36,362 bases of DNA from contig BQKZ01000081.1 in NCBI GenBank assembly GCA_036244855.1, positions 60,213 through 96,574 on the forward strand, written 5' to 3'. The notes beneath the pieces were generated by a model. The model was not told where the DNA came from. It saw only the letters and a list, made by a program, of their open reading frames with translations, and did no database searches. A program made the translations under genes and the position numbers. The stretch is from Temnopleurus reevesii. Its lineage: Eukaryota > Echinodermata > Echinoidea > Temnopleuroida > Temnopleuridae. Each line of letters opens with the position of its first letter. Position 1 is the first letter of the stretch. Shown here one piece after another: positions 20,886 to 31,296 of this stretch.

Positions 20886-21101
20886 CCCCCCTTTGGCCCC
20901 TTATGTTTTATTCTAATCGTGTTTGTTATAGAGCACCCCCTCTGGCGAATCGTTTGTCATTACACACACTCAAAGGTGGAGCTAGAATTAGGCATATTGG
21001 AGGGGTGCACCAGTTCCCCCTTGGGCCCACTCCATTTTCTTCTAATCATGTTTGCTATAGAGCACCCCTTGTAGCGAGTCGTTGGTCATTACATAAGCTG
21101 A
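20886..21101. repeat. Two diverged direct repeats of about 85 bp
   Basis: 20887-20971 and 21016-21101 share, in order, CCCCTT, TTCTAATC(G/A)TGTTTG, TATAGAGCACCCC, CGAATCGTTTGTCATTACA versus CGAGTCGTTGGTCATTACA. Offset is about 130 bp. No coding meaning is seen. Confidence 0.7.
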
Positions 21102-21904
21102 TTGGTAGATCTATAGAATTTTGAAATCAGGGGTGGCATCAGAAATTACCAGGTTTTGGTATATCAATATTCATTTCATTTGATCTTTCGGGTCTGTGTG
21201 TGCGAAATCCTTCTAGCTATGATCTCACTGAGCTGGTGTTATCACTATGAATACGACGTAGAAAGAAAGCGGACAAAATAATTAGATAAAGAACAATATA
21301 CAGGTATATATCTTTCCCTATTATCCAACAGGTGGACAGACCTATGAAATATTGCATTTCCTTGCGAAACGAAAACGAACGCATAGGAAATTTCTTTAGT
21401 CTGCATGCTGTCAGTAGCTGAAGCAATTGTGAAGGTTCCTATTGGAGAAGGTCTATTTTATTCCCTTTTTATTATTCAGGTTCACAGTGGAAATATTTTT
21501 GACAGAATGCTCGTGTAAATAATGTGCTATGTCGGTGTCTCGTTGTCTTCATACAATAGTCGCATGCTTTAATGTTCCCACTCACGTGAATATAATTTCT
21601 ATATACGACCCTTCATGATGCATGCCTGCATTCACTTCGCACCCAGTTATACATTTTGCCTGCGGGGCGTACCTAAAAGTTAAGTGGATGTGTGGATATG
21701 GCTTAAGGGCGCCATTTAAAATCAATGACGATAATGGGAGTATTCCCAGAACGTGGAAAGAGTATAGGTACATTCAGATACACAAAACTTGCGCGAACCC
21801 CTATGGGTGCCCCTTCACGTTTCCCAAAATTGAGTATTTCGCGCTTTGAAGGAGCAAAAGTTAAACGATGCTTTTCACCCCTCCTATTTGTAAACGAATA
21901 TTAT
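21102..21904. other. Non-coding stretch
   Basis: No recognisable gene, RNA or mobile element. Only short open frames are present, without family motifs. Confidence 0.4.
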
Positions 21905-22180
21905 TTTTTTAAACTAATTTACTTCTTCTTCTTCCTTCCTTCCTTCATTCTTCTTCTTCTTCTCCCCCTCATCCTTCCCCTTTTCCTTTTCCTCTGTTCT
22001 TTTTCTTCTTCTTCTACCCCCTTCTCCCCCTCCTCCACCCGTCTCCTTCTTATCCTCCTACTCCTTCTTCTACTCCCCCTTCCTCGTCCTCCTTTTCTTC
22101 CTCCCCCTCTTCTTCTTCTTCTTCTTCTTCTTCTTCTTCTTCTTCTTCTTCTTCTTCTTCTGCTTCTCCTCATTCATCCT
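21905..22180. repeat. Pyrimidine-rich CTT/CTC tract
   Basis: Nearly pure pyrimidine strand of CTT, CTC and CCT units, ending in a clean (CTT)n run at about 22106-22160. Open frames across it read as Leu/Ser/Pro or Arg runs and are composition artefacts. Confidence 0.9.
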
Positions 22181-22207
22181 TTCCTCCTCCAGACTTCCAT
22201 ACATTTA

Positions 22208-22770
22208 GGGGACATCTCCCTTATTTACAAATTTGTATCCGCCCCTAAAAGGGGCTGTGTCCCTTGGGGCCCCCTCCTTGATCCGCATCTGCACAGACAC
22301 CACTTGAGGCAGAGGAAAAGCAGCCACGGGTGAAAACAAATAAAGCAAAAAAAGAGCATTCTTCCGAGCGGAAACCCCTTACAAGTCTTCGTACAGATCT
22401 CCCCTCCTTCTACTATTTATGATCTTTCTCCTCCTTCTCCTCCTCATTATCATTCTATTCTTCTTTTTTTCTACTTCTTCTTATTTTTATTCTTGTTCTT
22501 CTTGTTCTTCTACTTCTATCCTATTACTACTTCTACAGCTCTTCCTCCATATTTAGTTTTCCAAGCCTCCAGCGGACAGTGCCCCTTATTGAACAATCCT
22601 GATTTCGCCCCTAAAAAGGGGCTGTGTCCCCTTAGGGGCCCCTTCTGGATCTGCATCTGCACAGACACCACTTGAGGCAGAGGAAAAGCAGCCACGGATG
22701 AAAACAAATAAAGCAAAAAAGAGCATTCTTCGGAGCGAAAGCCCTCACCAATCTTTGTACATATCTCCCG
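22208..22770. repeat. Two direct copies of a ~198-bp unit separated by pyrimidine-rich DNA
   Basis: 22208-22405 and 22573-22770 are collinear and highly similar. Landmarks: CGCCCCTAAAA, GGGGCTGTGTCCC, GCATCTGCACAGACACCACT, GAGGCAGAGGAAAAGCAGCC, AAAACAAATAAAGC and GAGCATTCTTC. The intervening 22406-22572 is another CTT-rich tract, so the duplicated block probably included pyrimidine DNA. Confidence 0.85.
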
Positions 22771-23099
22771 GGTACATCTTCTTGGGATGGCATCCGGTTT
22801 CGTAAACTTGATGCTAATGATGGGGGAACTCTTCGATGTGAGAAAAAATGCCTTGAGATATTGCACTTGATATATTTACATGACACTCGAAATTGCGCAA
22901 AAATGCTTGCTCGTTGTACACAATTTATGGTATTCGTTGTTAGTCCAGCGATTCGCCTTGATTTATTGAAAGCACATTAATGACTGATTTTGAAAGAACA
23001 AAAGCAATTAAATTAAGGCATGAGAAAGTGGTTGAGATGTTTATCTGTCATACAGAATTCTATTGTATGTTAATGAAATCATTGTAAATGCGAGTTTCT
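22771..23099. other. Non-coding stretch
   Basis: AT-rich; nothing recognised. Confidence 0.4.
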
Positions 23100-23300
23100 T
23101 TTAATAGTAATATAACGATGATAAGAATGATGATAATAATTATGAAAATAACAACAATTATGATAATGATAGTAATTAAACTAGTAGTAGTAATGATAAT
23201 AATAACAATAATATTGATAATAATGATTGTAATGATGATAATGATAATAATGATAATAATGATAACATAATGATAATAATAATAGTAATGATAATTAACA
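23100..23300. repeat. Degenerate AAT/GAT-rich simple repeat
   Basis: Imperfect ATGATAATA-type units over about 200 bp with several local expansions. Confidence 0.8.
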
Positions 23301-23509
23301 ACAGGAAAGGTTCTTTATATGTCATGAAAACTAGCGATATATAGATGACGAGGTTAGCTATTCTTCCAACATGTGCCTGTGTACTAGTATTCGATTAAAA
23401 CTTGCGGTTTAAAGAGTTGCAATCTTTTCTTTTAGGACCACTAGTTTCATATCTACTGTAGATGTTATTACGATTTTGAAGAAGATGATCTTTATCTGTC
23501 TGAGATTTT

Positions 23510-23650
23510 ATGATAATGATAACCGCATTAATGATAATATAGTAATAATAATAATGATAATCATAAAAATAATAATAATAATAATGATAATGATAATAAC
23601 AACAACAAAAGCAACAGCATGCAACAACAACAACAACAATAATAATGATA

Positions 23651-23695
<45 letters not shown>

Positions 23696-23708
23696 GTAAT
23701 AATAATAT
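23510..23708. repeat. (AAT)n/(CAA)n compound microsatellite
   Basis: ATA/GATAAT units, then (CAA)n at about 23598-23637, then a long (AAT)n to 23708. It directly precedes the tRNA-derived head at 23709, so it may be the tail of an earlier insertion. Confidence 0.9.
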
Positions 23709-23830
23709 GGAAACGTTTTGGTGTAGTGGTTCTGATTCTCGCCTTGCAAGCAGGGGTCCGCGGTTCGAGGCCCACTGTTAAGAGGTGATAGAGCGCTTTA
23801 TAAAAGTCGTTCATAATACATGTGACTTAT
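23709..23830 (+). mobile_element. tRNA-derived SINE fragment, copy 3
   Basis: A box TGGTGTAGTGG (23719-23729), identical to copy 1, and B box GGTTCGAGGCC (23762-23772), spaced almost as in copy 1. The body is short: after CCCACTGTTAAG it passes to AGAGCGCTTTATAAAAG, with no GCAAGAAAT block, so it is an internally deleted copy or a sister subfamily. Confidence 0.7.
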
Positions 23831-25063
23831 AAGGCGCCAAATCCACTACGATTGAGTCCGTTTTTATTTTACCAATGACACCAATGACACCTTCGTGATG
23901 TCTGAGTATGCCACCGTAACGAATAAAAGTTTTGAATCTACGAGCTGATATTTTTTCTTCAAAAGTGACATTACATTTATCTTATTTTGTTTTGAAATGA
24001 GTTTAATCAATATTCACTAACAACATACAATCCAAGAACAAAAATAAAATATGATTCATTGATACGCAAATAAGCGCAAATAATAATAAACTAGCGTAAC
24101 TATACTCGAATAACATTTTACAATACAAAATGATAATAGAATATTCACATTTGTGAACGTGTCATAATTTCAAATTCAGACTTTCATGACAATCGATTAT
24201 GATCATATTTTTTTCGAGGATTTCGAAGAAGAAGAAGAAGAAGAAGAAAAAGAAGAAGCGGAAGAAGAAGAAGGAGGAGGAGGAGGACAAGAAGTAGAAC
24301 AAGAAAAAAATATTTACAAAATTAACATGAAGGGGTCATGTAAAGAGGAAAGGACAAATATTGATCTTAACTATTTGATATCTCAACGATGCCTAATCCC
24401 TGATATAATTTTTCCTTTTGAATATTCCCACTTGCAAAAATATGTCGTCAACCTATTACGTTCTCTAAATATCCTCTTTTGCTTTTGCAGATTTCTTAAA
24501 AGCTTATCTCTAATTTCTGACAGATCTACAGTAAGGCCGACGTTATTTGCTAAATCTGGTAAATTGAAAGCAGTATAAAATTCACTCGCAAGTAGAGCAA
24601 GCATTCTGAATAAACTGGAAAGAACTTATTTGAAATCTTGTCTGATGCAGTGATTACTATGTCACATTCAATTACTTATATGATAATTTCAATTTTTCAT
24701 TCTTTTCTTTGGAAGCAAGAATGGAAACCAACGCTTTTACACTTCTATAGAAAGGCGATTCGTATACATTACTAATGGAAGAGCCTTGGGCTCTGCTGAA
24801 AGGATAAAGACAACAAAAGATGTTTTTATATCACTTTGCAAGTGCTTGGTGATCTCGCTTTCACGTCACGTCTGGATTCAGCCTAATGGATTCTTTTACG
24901 AGTTTCAAATTGCACTTTTTGTATCGGTCGGGAATATTTGGTTTTGCCAAGGAGATTTTAAAGGACAGGAGCGTCAGCTGAATTAAAACAAAACTCTAAG
25001 CCAGGTGGTATATCTAAAAAGGTGAATAATAGAATTAGTGGAATCTGTGAACCCTTTGATGCC
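23831..25063. other. Non-coding stretch with a GAA tract
   Basis: A (GAA)n/(GGA)n tract lies at about 24224-24305. A minus-strand open frame at 24383-24604 is listed separately. The rest is AT-rich and unremarkable. Confidence 0.4.
24383..24604 (-). CDS. Possible unidentified exon (weak)
   Basis: A 73-codon frame of mixed composition, with a hydrophobic start followed by a charged helix-like segment (EIRDKLLRNLQKQKRIFRE). I do not recognise a family. A GAAC|GTAATA donor-like site lies inside it. It could be an exon, a decayed gene fragment or chance. Confidence 0.15.
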   Translation of the reverse strand: MLALLASEFYTAFNLPDLANNVGLTVDLSEIRDKLLRNLQKQKRIFRERNRLTTYFCKWEYSKGKIISGIRHR

Positions 25064-25064
25064 N
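25064..25064. other. Single N (sequence join or uncertain base)
   Basis: An N sits in GATGCCNATGAAG. Unlike the N at 1235 it is not flanked by an obvious duplication. Confidence 0.9.
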
Positions 25065-25189
25065 ATGAAGACATTATTTCCGTTATCACAGTAATATAGC
25101 TAAAAATGTTGAAAATACGAACTTATGTGATAATTTTACTATTTTCAACATGCTTTCACACGTTACTGTTCTTATTTTTGTTATCGTCA

Positions 25190-25340
25190 GGTGTCATTTT
25201 TTTAGGCAGACCTATTTGCGCCCAAGTTTGCCCGATCAGGTAATGTTTATTCTATTTTAAATATCATTGTGAATATTGTAAATATTGAAAGTGGAAAATA
25301 AAATAAATTCAAATTCAAAAATTCAAATTCAAATTTTATT
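25190..25340 (+). mobile_element. Possible 3' end of a retroelement with an ATTCAAA tail
   Basis: GAAAATAAAATAAATTC is followed by repeated ATTCAAA units (about 25306-25338). A short heptamer tail after AATAAA-like sequence is typical of 5'-truncated non-LTR elements, but no coding part is present. Low confidence. Confidence 0.35.
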
Positions 25341-26025
25341 TTTTCTGTTTTTGTTTTGCCCTGATTATGTTCGCTTGCACGCATACTGTGATAATGTAAC
25401 TGGCATGACTGGGTCTATGAAAATTTGTCTGTTTCAATCAGCATCATAATTAAACATTCATTGTTCTGTGTTGACGTTATGCAACTACGTTATTTCACTG
25501 TGTTCTTGCCTGAGTTATCATTTTTTTTGGGGGGGGGGGCGCATAGTCTCTGATAATTCTGATAGCTTCACCGCGGCGGCATCAAACCTAACTTCTAAAG
25601 AAAAATGAGTGAAAACTCTCATTGTGGTTAGAATCTCCTTGGTTTCTACTGTGAACGAAGAACGGCATTGAATAGTTGTCTAGACGAATGGAGATGGATA
25701 TTCCTTTTAGGTAATTGAATTTCAGTGAGTAATCGAATGTAAAAATAGATCATCTCTACAAAACTATTGTAGATGAAGATTCAAAAGGGAAATGGCAGCG
25801 CTACTAAAATATCAGCATCAAGATTCAATCCAATATTTTGTACGATTGTTTTATATTAATATTAGAATGTAATACCAGCATTACACATTCTCTCGAAAGA
25901 TTTAGAAGACTTTCCTGAATTTTCTGAAATGATAATACACTAAATATCGCCAAGGTTTAAATCTGAAAAGTAATTTTTCCACATTTTCCAACATCCACTT
26001 ATTGCAATGGACCACGCCTTAACCA
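25341..26025. other. Non-coding stretch
   Basis: A poly-G run lies at about 25529-25539. No gene or repeat was recognised. Confidence 0.4.
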
Positions 26026-26032
26026 CTGTATC

Positions 26033-26204
26033 CTGGGCGGTGTTTCACCAAGATAAGAAAGACTTTACGCACGATTTTACGTTCGATTGGTAACCCTTCT
26101 TGCGCGTAATACTTCATAATAGTGCGCGCATTCAGCGCAAGAATTGATATCAGTCGAACGTAAAGTTGTGCGTAACTTTAAGAACGAGTTGGTGAAACAC
26201 CTCC
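26033..26204. mobile_element. MITE with long inverted ends and matching flanks
   Basis: Left GGTGTTTCACCAAGATAAGA; right end reads GAACGAGTTGGTGAAACACC. Pairing continues inward through CTTTACGCACGATTTTACG and CGTAAAGTTGTGCGTAAC for about 48 bases with a few mismatches. CTGTATC occurs immediately outside both ends (26026-26032 and 26205-26211), consistent with a 7-bp target-site duplication. There is no coding capacity. Confidence 0.82.
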
Positions 26205-26211
26205 CTGTATC

Positions 26212-27060
26212 GGTATCACTATGCTACCCCTACCCTCCCCCCCCTACTTTTTTCCCCCTTTTTTTTGATGGGGCGACGACGGACAGTGAAGACTCGTTTG
26301 ATGCTTTTTAGACTGTATGTTTGTTTCCATATAAGCCCCAGCGGCGCGGCGGGGAGACCCAAATATAAGCCAACCCCCCCCCCCCCCCCTCCATATTATT
26401 AACAAATCCTGGATCCGCCCTTATAACGTAAGCATAATGTGAATGGCGGTTGCATCATACAAGTTAACAGTCGGATCAAGTTTGCTCATTCTGCATATCT
26501 TGAAATTAAAACGGGAATCCCTTTCCCTTTACGTTCTCTTTGCGACGATTAATGATATCATGCATGCAGCACATCCCCCAAGAGACCTCTTTGACCATGA
26601 CTCGTATTCTCTACATTCAGACCTATACCAGGTAGTTTATTTCGCAACACCCACTCGTAGGAGAAAGTGTGTCTGGAGGGTAGACTATCACTTCCAGTAG
26701 TCCCATCTCTTATGCTGTATCTTCGCGAGACTTTCTTCTAGACTGTAGTTACGCCCTTTTATAGGTGACGTTGAATGTATCCCCTGAATTTGGTCTGTCT
26801 TTTCAGACTACACAGCCCGTGGCGCCAAAGGACTTTCAGCACATATTGATTGGAGACTAAGGTTAGCATTCGACACGCTATAAATGCCCATATTATTGCA
26901 TTTTACATGCATTCCGACATGATGATTGCTGTATTCATTACCATCGAGAAAGTTCCGAGCCCGTCTAGTCGTATCGGAACCCGTCATTTCATGTTTGCCA
27001 TGCTCGTTGAGCATTGACTTGATTGATATTTGCATTGATCACTTGATGGATTGGAGAGCC
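26212..27060. other. Non-coding stretch with homopolymer C runs
   Basis: Poly-C runs lie at about 26237-26244 and 26374-26389. An open plus frame at 26443-26700 (85 codons) shows no family motif, signal or splice context and is not called. Confidence 0.4.
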
Positions 27061-27063
27061 CGA

Positions 27064-27311
27064 CACTGTGAGCAGAAGGGACAAATGATTTGGACAAATT
27101 AAATGACTTCCATTTTTAATTCCTTGTAGCTTTATATGTACACAAATGAAATATCCTTCCCTCCTTTTCTGTGGCAAATGTTGAAAAGATGTCGAACCTG
27201 TTCAATGAATGATTAGGGAAGCTATTTTTAATCATGAAGCTATTGGGAAGGGTTGAATGAGGTGGTTTACTATAGCTTTGTCCAATTCCTTTGTCTCTTT
27301 TGCTCACAGTG
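27064..27311. mobile_element. CACTG-ended MITE, copy 2 (248 bp)
   Basis: Left CACTGTGAGCAGAAGGGACA; right TTTGTCTCTTTTGCTCACAG ending in TG. The inner repeats GGACAAATTAAATGACTTC and CTATAGCTTTGTCC follow. CGA flanks both sides (27061-27063 and 27312-27314), a 3-bp target duplication as expected for CACTA-type elements. Same family as 14055-14282, and better preserved. Confidence 0.82.
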
Positions 27312-27314
27312 CGA

Positions 27315-28013
27315 TGTACTGGATGGGTCAGAATGGCTACAAATAATTGCAGATCATAGCATTAGCAGAAATCGGGTTAAAATTTAAACACTCTCAACTT
27401 TAACATTCTTGAAATCATGTTGTCCAATATTGCTCCAGATACTTTAAGTACTATCAGAACTTATTTAATAGTATGATATAAAATTATCATAATGAACAAT
27501 CAAAATAAATTATCAATAAATACTATTGACACCTCACTCGAACGCGTATATTTAACATCTGTCCGTTAAGGAACATTTTTTTTCTTTCAATAGTAAATTT
27601 AGTCATTCTGGCCATGAACATAGATTGCCCTTTTGATCGGGGCGCGACTGAGCCACTTTCGGTGTTAGGTTTTGAAAGTTGGTGTTCGTGTTGCGCAAAG
27701 TCAACATCACCTCCAACATCATTATTGGAATTCATACCTTCTATTCGAGAGGTTTGAATGAAAGAGATGCGACTAATTACCATACCATAATGAGCCCCTC
27801 TAACTATTACCATCAATACAAAGACGAAAGGTTAGGACGTCACAACCTCTGGAGAGGTTATATTATGAATTAATTCATTTTTTTTGTAACGTTCTATAAC
27901 TCGGGTTGATAGAGGGGTCCCTATATTTTGTATTGTATTTAATACCCCTGTTTTATCGGGTACTCTCTATCTGCCTTTTTTGAATTTTTATCATCTTCCA
28001 CCCCGTTTCTTCT
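27315..28013. other. Non-coding stretch
   Basis: AT-rich. Small open frames on both strands at 27523-27873 have no recognisable motif. Confidence 0.4.
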
Positions 28014-28050
<37 letters not shown>

Positions 28051-28232
28051 GTGTCTCTCATTCTCCCTCTTCTTCTTCTTCTTCTTCTTCTTCTTCTTCT
28101 TCTTCTTCTTCTTCTTCTTCTTCTTTTTCTTCTTCTTCTTCTTCTTCTTCTTCTTCTTCTTCTTCTTCTTCTTCTTCTTCTTCTTCTTTTTCTTCTCCTT
28201 CATCATCATCATCATCATCATCATCATAATCG

Positions 28233-28263
<31 letters not shown>

Positions 28264-28334
28264 TGTCCTCACCATCATAAATCACCTCCTTCTTTTTATA
28301 ATTCTTATTCTTCTTCCTCTCCCCCTCTCTCTCG

Positions 28335-28365
<31 letters not shown>

Positions 28366-28375
28366 CCTCACATGT
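28014..28375. repeat. Compound (CT)n-(CTT)n-(CAT)n-(CT)n block
   Basis: In order: (CT)n about 28015-28048, (CTT)n with few interruptions about 28066-28197, (CAT)n about 28198-28265, and a second CT tract about 28318-28372. The 130-bp TTC/GAA tract is a pure purine/pyrimidine mirror repeat able to form triplex DNA. All open frames here are composition artefacts. Confidence 0.95.
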
Positions 28376-29784
28376 TTTCTATAATCTTCTTTATCTCTCT
28401 ATCCAGCTCCCTTTCTTTCTTTCCCTTTCTCTTTGTATATGTCCATTCATCGTTGCATTCATTTTCCCTCCCTGACCTTTTCTCCCCACCATCCAATGTA
28501 AATGCCAGTGCTACCTGCAGCTTGAAACCTCTCCTAATTAATATTTCAATAATGAGCCCTAATATCCCAATCAATTCACTTCAATTAGCTCATATCAGCA
28601 CGATATCAGACAAAAGATATGTTCTCAATGAACAATGGTTGTCATAACGAGGGATAATAATCACACAGTCCTTGGGAATGTTTTTATTTCTACATCATAT
28701 CAAGCCCAGGAACGTGACTCTGTTTATATTTTTTTTCATTCACTGAATTTTTTAATGTCAAAGGTAAGTTCATGAATAAAAAGGTTGGAGTTAGTGTGCA
28801 GAATAGAGGGGAAAAAGAAGCAAGCAATTATGATCATAAAAGAGCACTGAACGCCCCATCCCCAATGAAAATCATGACAATCTCACTTTCTATATTAATT
28901 TCGATATCTATCTATCTTCATGTTAACAATAATGGCTTAATTACAGATTGTGTCAAAAAAGCGAAAATTTGACCCCCAAAAATGTGAAATATTGACAAAG
29001 AAGGGTGGATCATTCAAATATATACCATACTCCACACACATACAAACATAGACACGTCACATGTTAGCGCGCATTTGGTGAATGGAGAATATCTTTACAT
29101 TTAACTATCCATTTGATGATCTTCTTCTAAAAAAAGGGGAATCGAGATAATGACGCAGGTCCGCAGGGTATAGACGAAATCCCCACCGTTCCTACCCCCA
29201 CTCCCACCCCCCGCTTAAAGCGAAGACCCCCATTTTTTGCATGTCAGTGTACCAGCGGTCCAAAAGGTCTACGTTGCCCAAATTTCTACCTCATTTGTTC
29301 ACCACAAAAGTCCTAGATATTCATTTTATTTATTCATTTGTTCTTATTTATTCAATATTTATTTTTTTTTAAACGGGCGCCCTTTCAACAAAAGGTTAGT
29401 CTAAATAGGGGCCCTGATCATTAAGAAAATACAAGTTACGGACCTGAAGAGTGAAAACGTCTAAATTAATCCATACAAATTGACAAAACGTATAAGGAAC
29501 GAATGAAAAGAAAGAGTAGAGTATTGTATTGTGATGGAGGTTTCCCCTTTCCTACGAAATAACATTTCAAATTACACAGCGTTCTTCGGTACTCGATAAT
29601 ATCGAGTAGTATCAAGTATTATAGTAACGCATTCTTTGTCACGTGATCAGGAAACGAGACCTAGAAAATATTTGAAAAGACGCGTTATCTAGCATAAAAA
29701 AATCTAGCATAAAAAAAAGTAACTGGAACACGATTACGCCATTGTGCTGAAGCGTGTAACCATTCCATTTGCAGAGATACTAAA
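28376..29784. other. Non-coding stretch
   Basis: No gene was recognised. A perfect small palindrome, ACTCGATAATATCGAGT, lies near 29591-29607, and a repeated ATCTAGCATAAAAAAA pair lies near 29688-29716. Confidence 0.4.
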
Positions 29785-30220
29785 CATTCCAAAATATGCA
29801 TGAGGTTAAATTAAAATTTGAATAGGCCAACAGCTGAACAAAAGTGAGTGTCAAAATAGAAAATAATTACCATGTTATCAGCCATTCGCTTATGACGAAA
29901 GCCTAAATTTTATACACCTTTTGCACCTTATTCATATTCCGGAAAATAGACAACTTTCGTAGTAAAGTCAAATTTATTCGCGTTTGCCCAAGACGACGTA
30001 AGCTGTGAAAATGATAAAAGCATAATTGTCAGAATGTTACATGTACTTGCATAAATTGCCCGTTGCTAGGGAGGTCAAACATTATTAATTGCCAAACCAA
30101 GTAACAACCACTGCATGCTATCCACAATCCTTTTATTGAAATCTGATTATTTGATATCAAGTGAATTCATATTTTGACAAAGGAGCATGCATAAAATTTG
30201 ACAACATTAAGAAAGTGGTC
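29785..30220. repeat. Dispersed repeat of unknown class, copy 2
   Basis: Collinear with 10024-10354 (AAATATGCATGA, TCAAATTTATTCGCGTTTGC, TCAGAATG, CGTTGCTAGG, AACAACCACTG, ATCCACAATCC, ATAAAATTTGA). About 100 bp longer because of internal differences near the left end. No open frame. Confidence 0.75.
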
Positions 30221-30232
30221 TCTTTGAACATT

Positions 30233-30297
30233 ACGTCACGGAAAATCATCGCCGTCACATTTATCAACATGACCGATGATTTTCTCTACGATGACGT
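30233..30297. repeat. Imperfect stem-loop
   Basis: ACGTCACGGAAAATCATCG pairs with CGATGATTTTCTCTACGATG plus ACGT, with a short bulge. It directly follows the dispersed repeat copy 2 and may be its terminal part or a separate remnant. Confidence 0.55.
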
Positions 30298-30592
30298 TTA
30301 AAAAGAGTTGTCAATTAGACAATGTCAATAAAAAGCACCCAAGAGAAGAACGACTTACCATTTAAAGGCATTTTCGTTCAGTACTTGCCTCCATATGTAC
30401 TGGAATTATGAATCCGTGTTACGCAAAATTTAATTTTTCGTAGATAATTTTCTCGATAGTGCATGAGTAAATTTCGTTATATTTCACCCGTTGATAATTT
30501 TTCACCCATCTGAGTATTAATAGATCGGTCAGACACCGTGGTTTGAGAAATTTTAGACTACACTACCGTAATACTATGCAATGTCTTTCAAT

Positions 30593-30769
30593 AACACGAT
30601 ATAAATTATTTCCGAAAAATTAAGTCGAACGCAGACAATAGATCCGTACGCCGTGTATTCAGCTGTGCGGGCACAACAATGACAAGCCGATTCCGATTTC
30701 AATAGCATTACAAAGGAGCATTGGATTTACGTTCGACTTATTTTTTTCGGAAATAGTTTATATCGCGTT
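30593..30769. mobile_element. MITE (177 bp) with CAAT flanks
   Basis: Left AACACGATATAAATTATTTC CG; right CGGAAATAGTTTATATCGCG TT. Pairing extends inward to AAGTCGAACG and CGTTCGACTT (about 38 bases). CAAT occurs on both sides (30589-30592 and 30770-30773), a likely 4-bp target duplication. No coding capacity. Confidence 0.8.
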
Positions 30770-30773
30770 CAAT

Positions 30774-31265
30774 GAACTGTTCATTATAACAACAGGGAAG
30801 TTTCACCTATACATCTGTACAATGGGTATCAAGTGAGCTGTTGAAACTGCCTCTGGAAAATGTAAAAAAAAAACATCAACATTATGATCAATCATGCAGG
30901 TACATTCTGTTTTGAAAGATGAAACATGAATTGAAATATATTCAGAAAATGGAAACATTTTGTATTCTTGATCAAACGATATATGCAATAAATGTGATGT
31001 GACTATATAATAGATCATGCCGCCATGTTTTCGATGTGGTGAATGTAATTGGAATTAAAATAAACTATTAATCAAAGAGTTCCCAATGCAGCAGAGATGT
31101 ATCTTGCAGAACCCCGATGCACGTCGGGCTTTCATTTTTAGATGTTAATATAGCATTCATGCATTTTTATAACCATGGATTGACGCAGACTATGAGGTAG
31201 AATTAGAATTATAGGTAGACTTTAAATCATGAGGAAGGCAGCACTCCCCCCCCCCCCTTTTCAGA

Positions 31266-31296
<31 letters not shown>

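Noticed and set aside
21725..22333. 202-codon plus frame and an Arg-rich minus frame
   Set aside because: Composition artefact of the CTT/CTC tract and the duplicated 198-bp unit.
28051..28647. Long frames with poly-Leu, poly-His, poly-Glu, poly-Asp or poly-Lys
   Set aside because: Pure reading of the CTT/CAT microsatellite; no start context, domain or splice signal.
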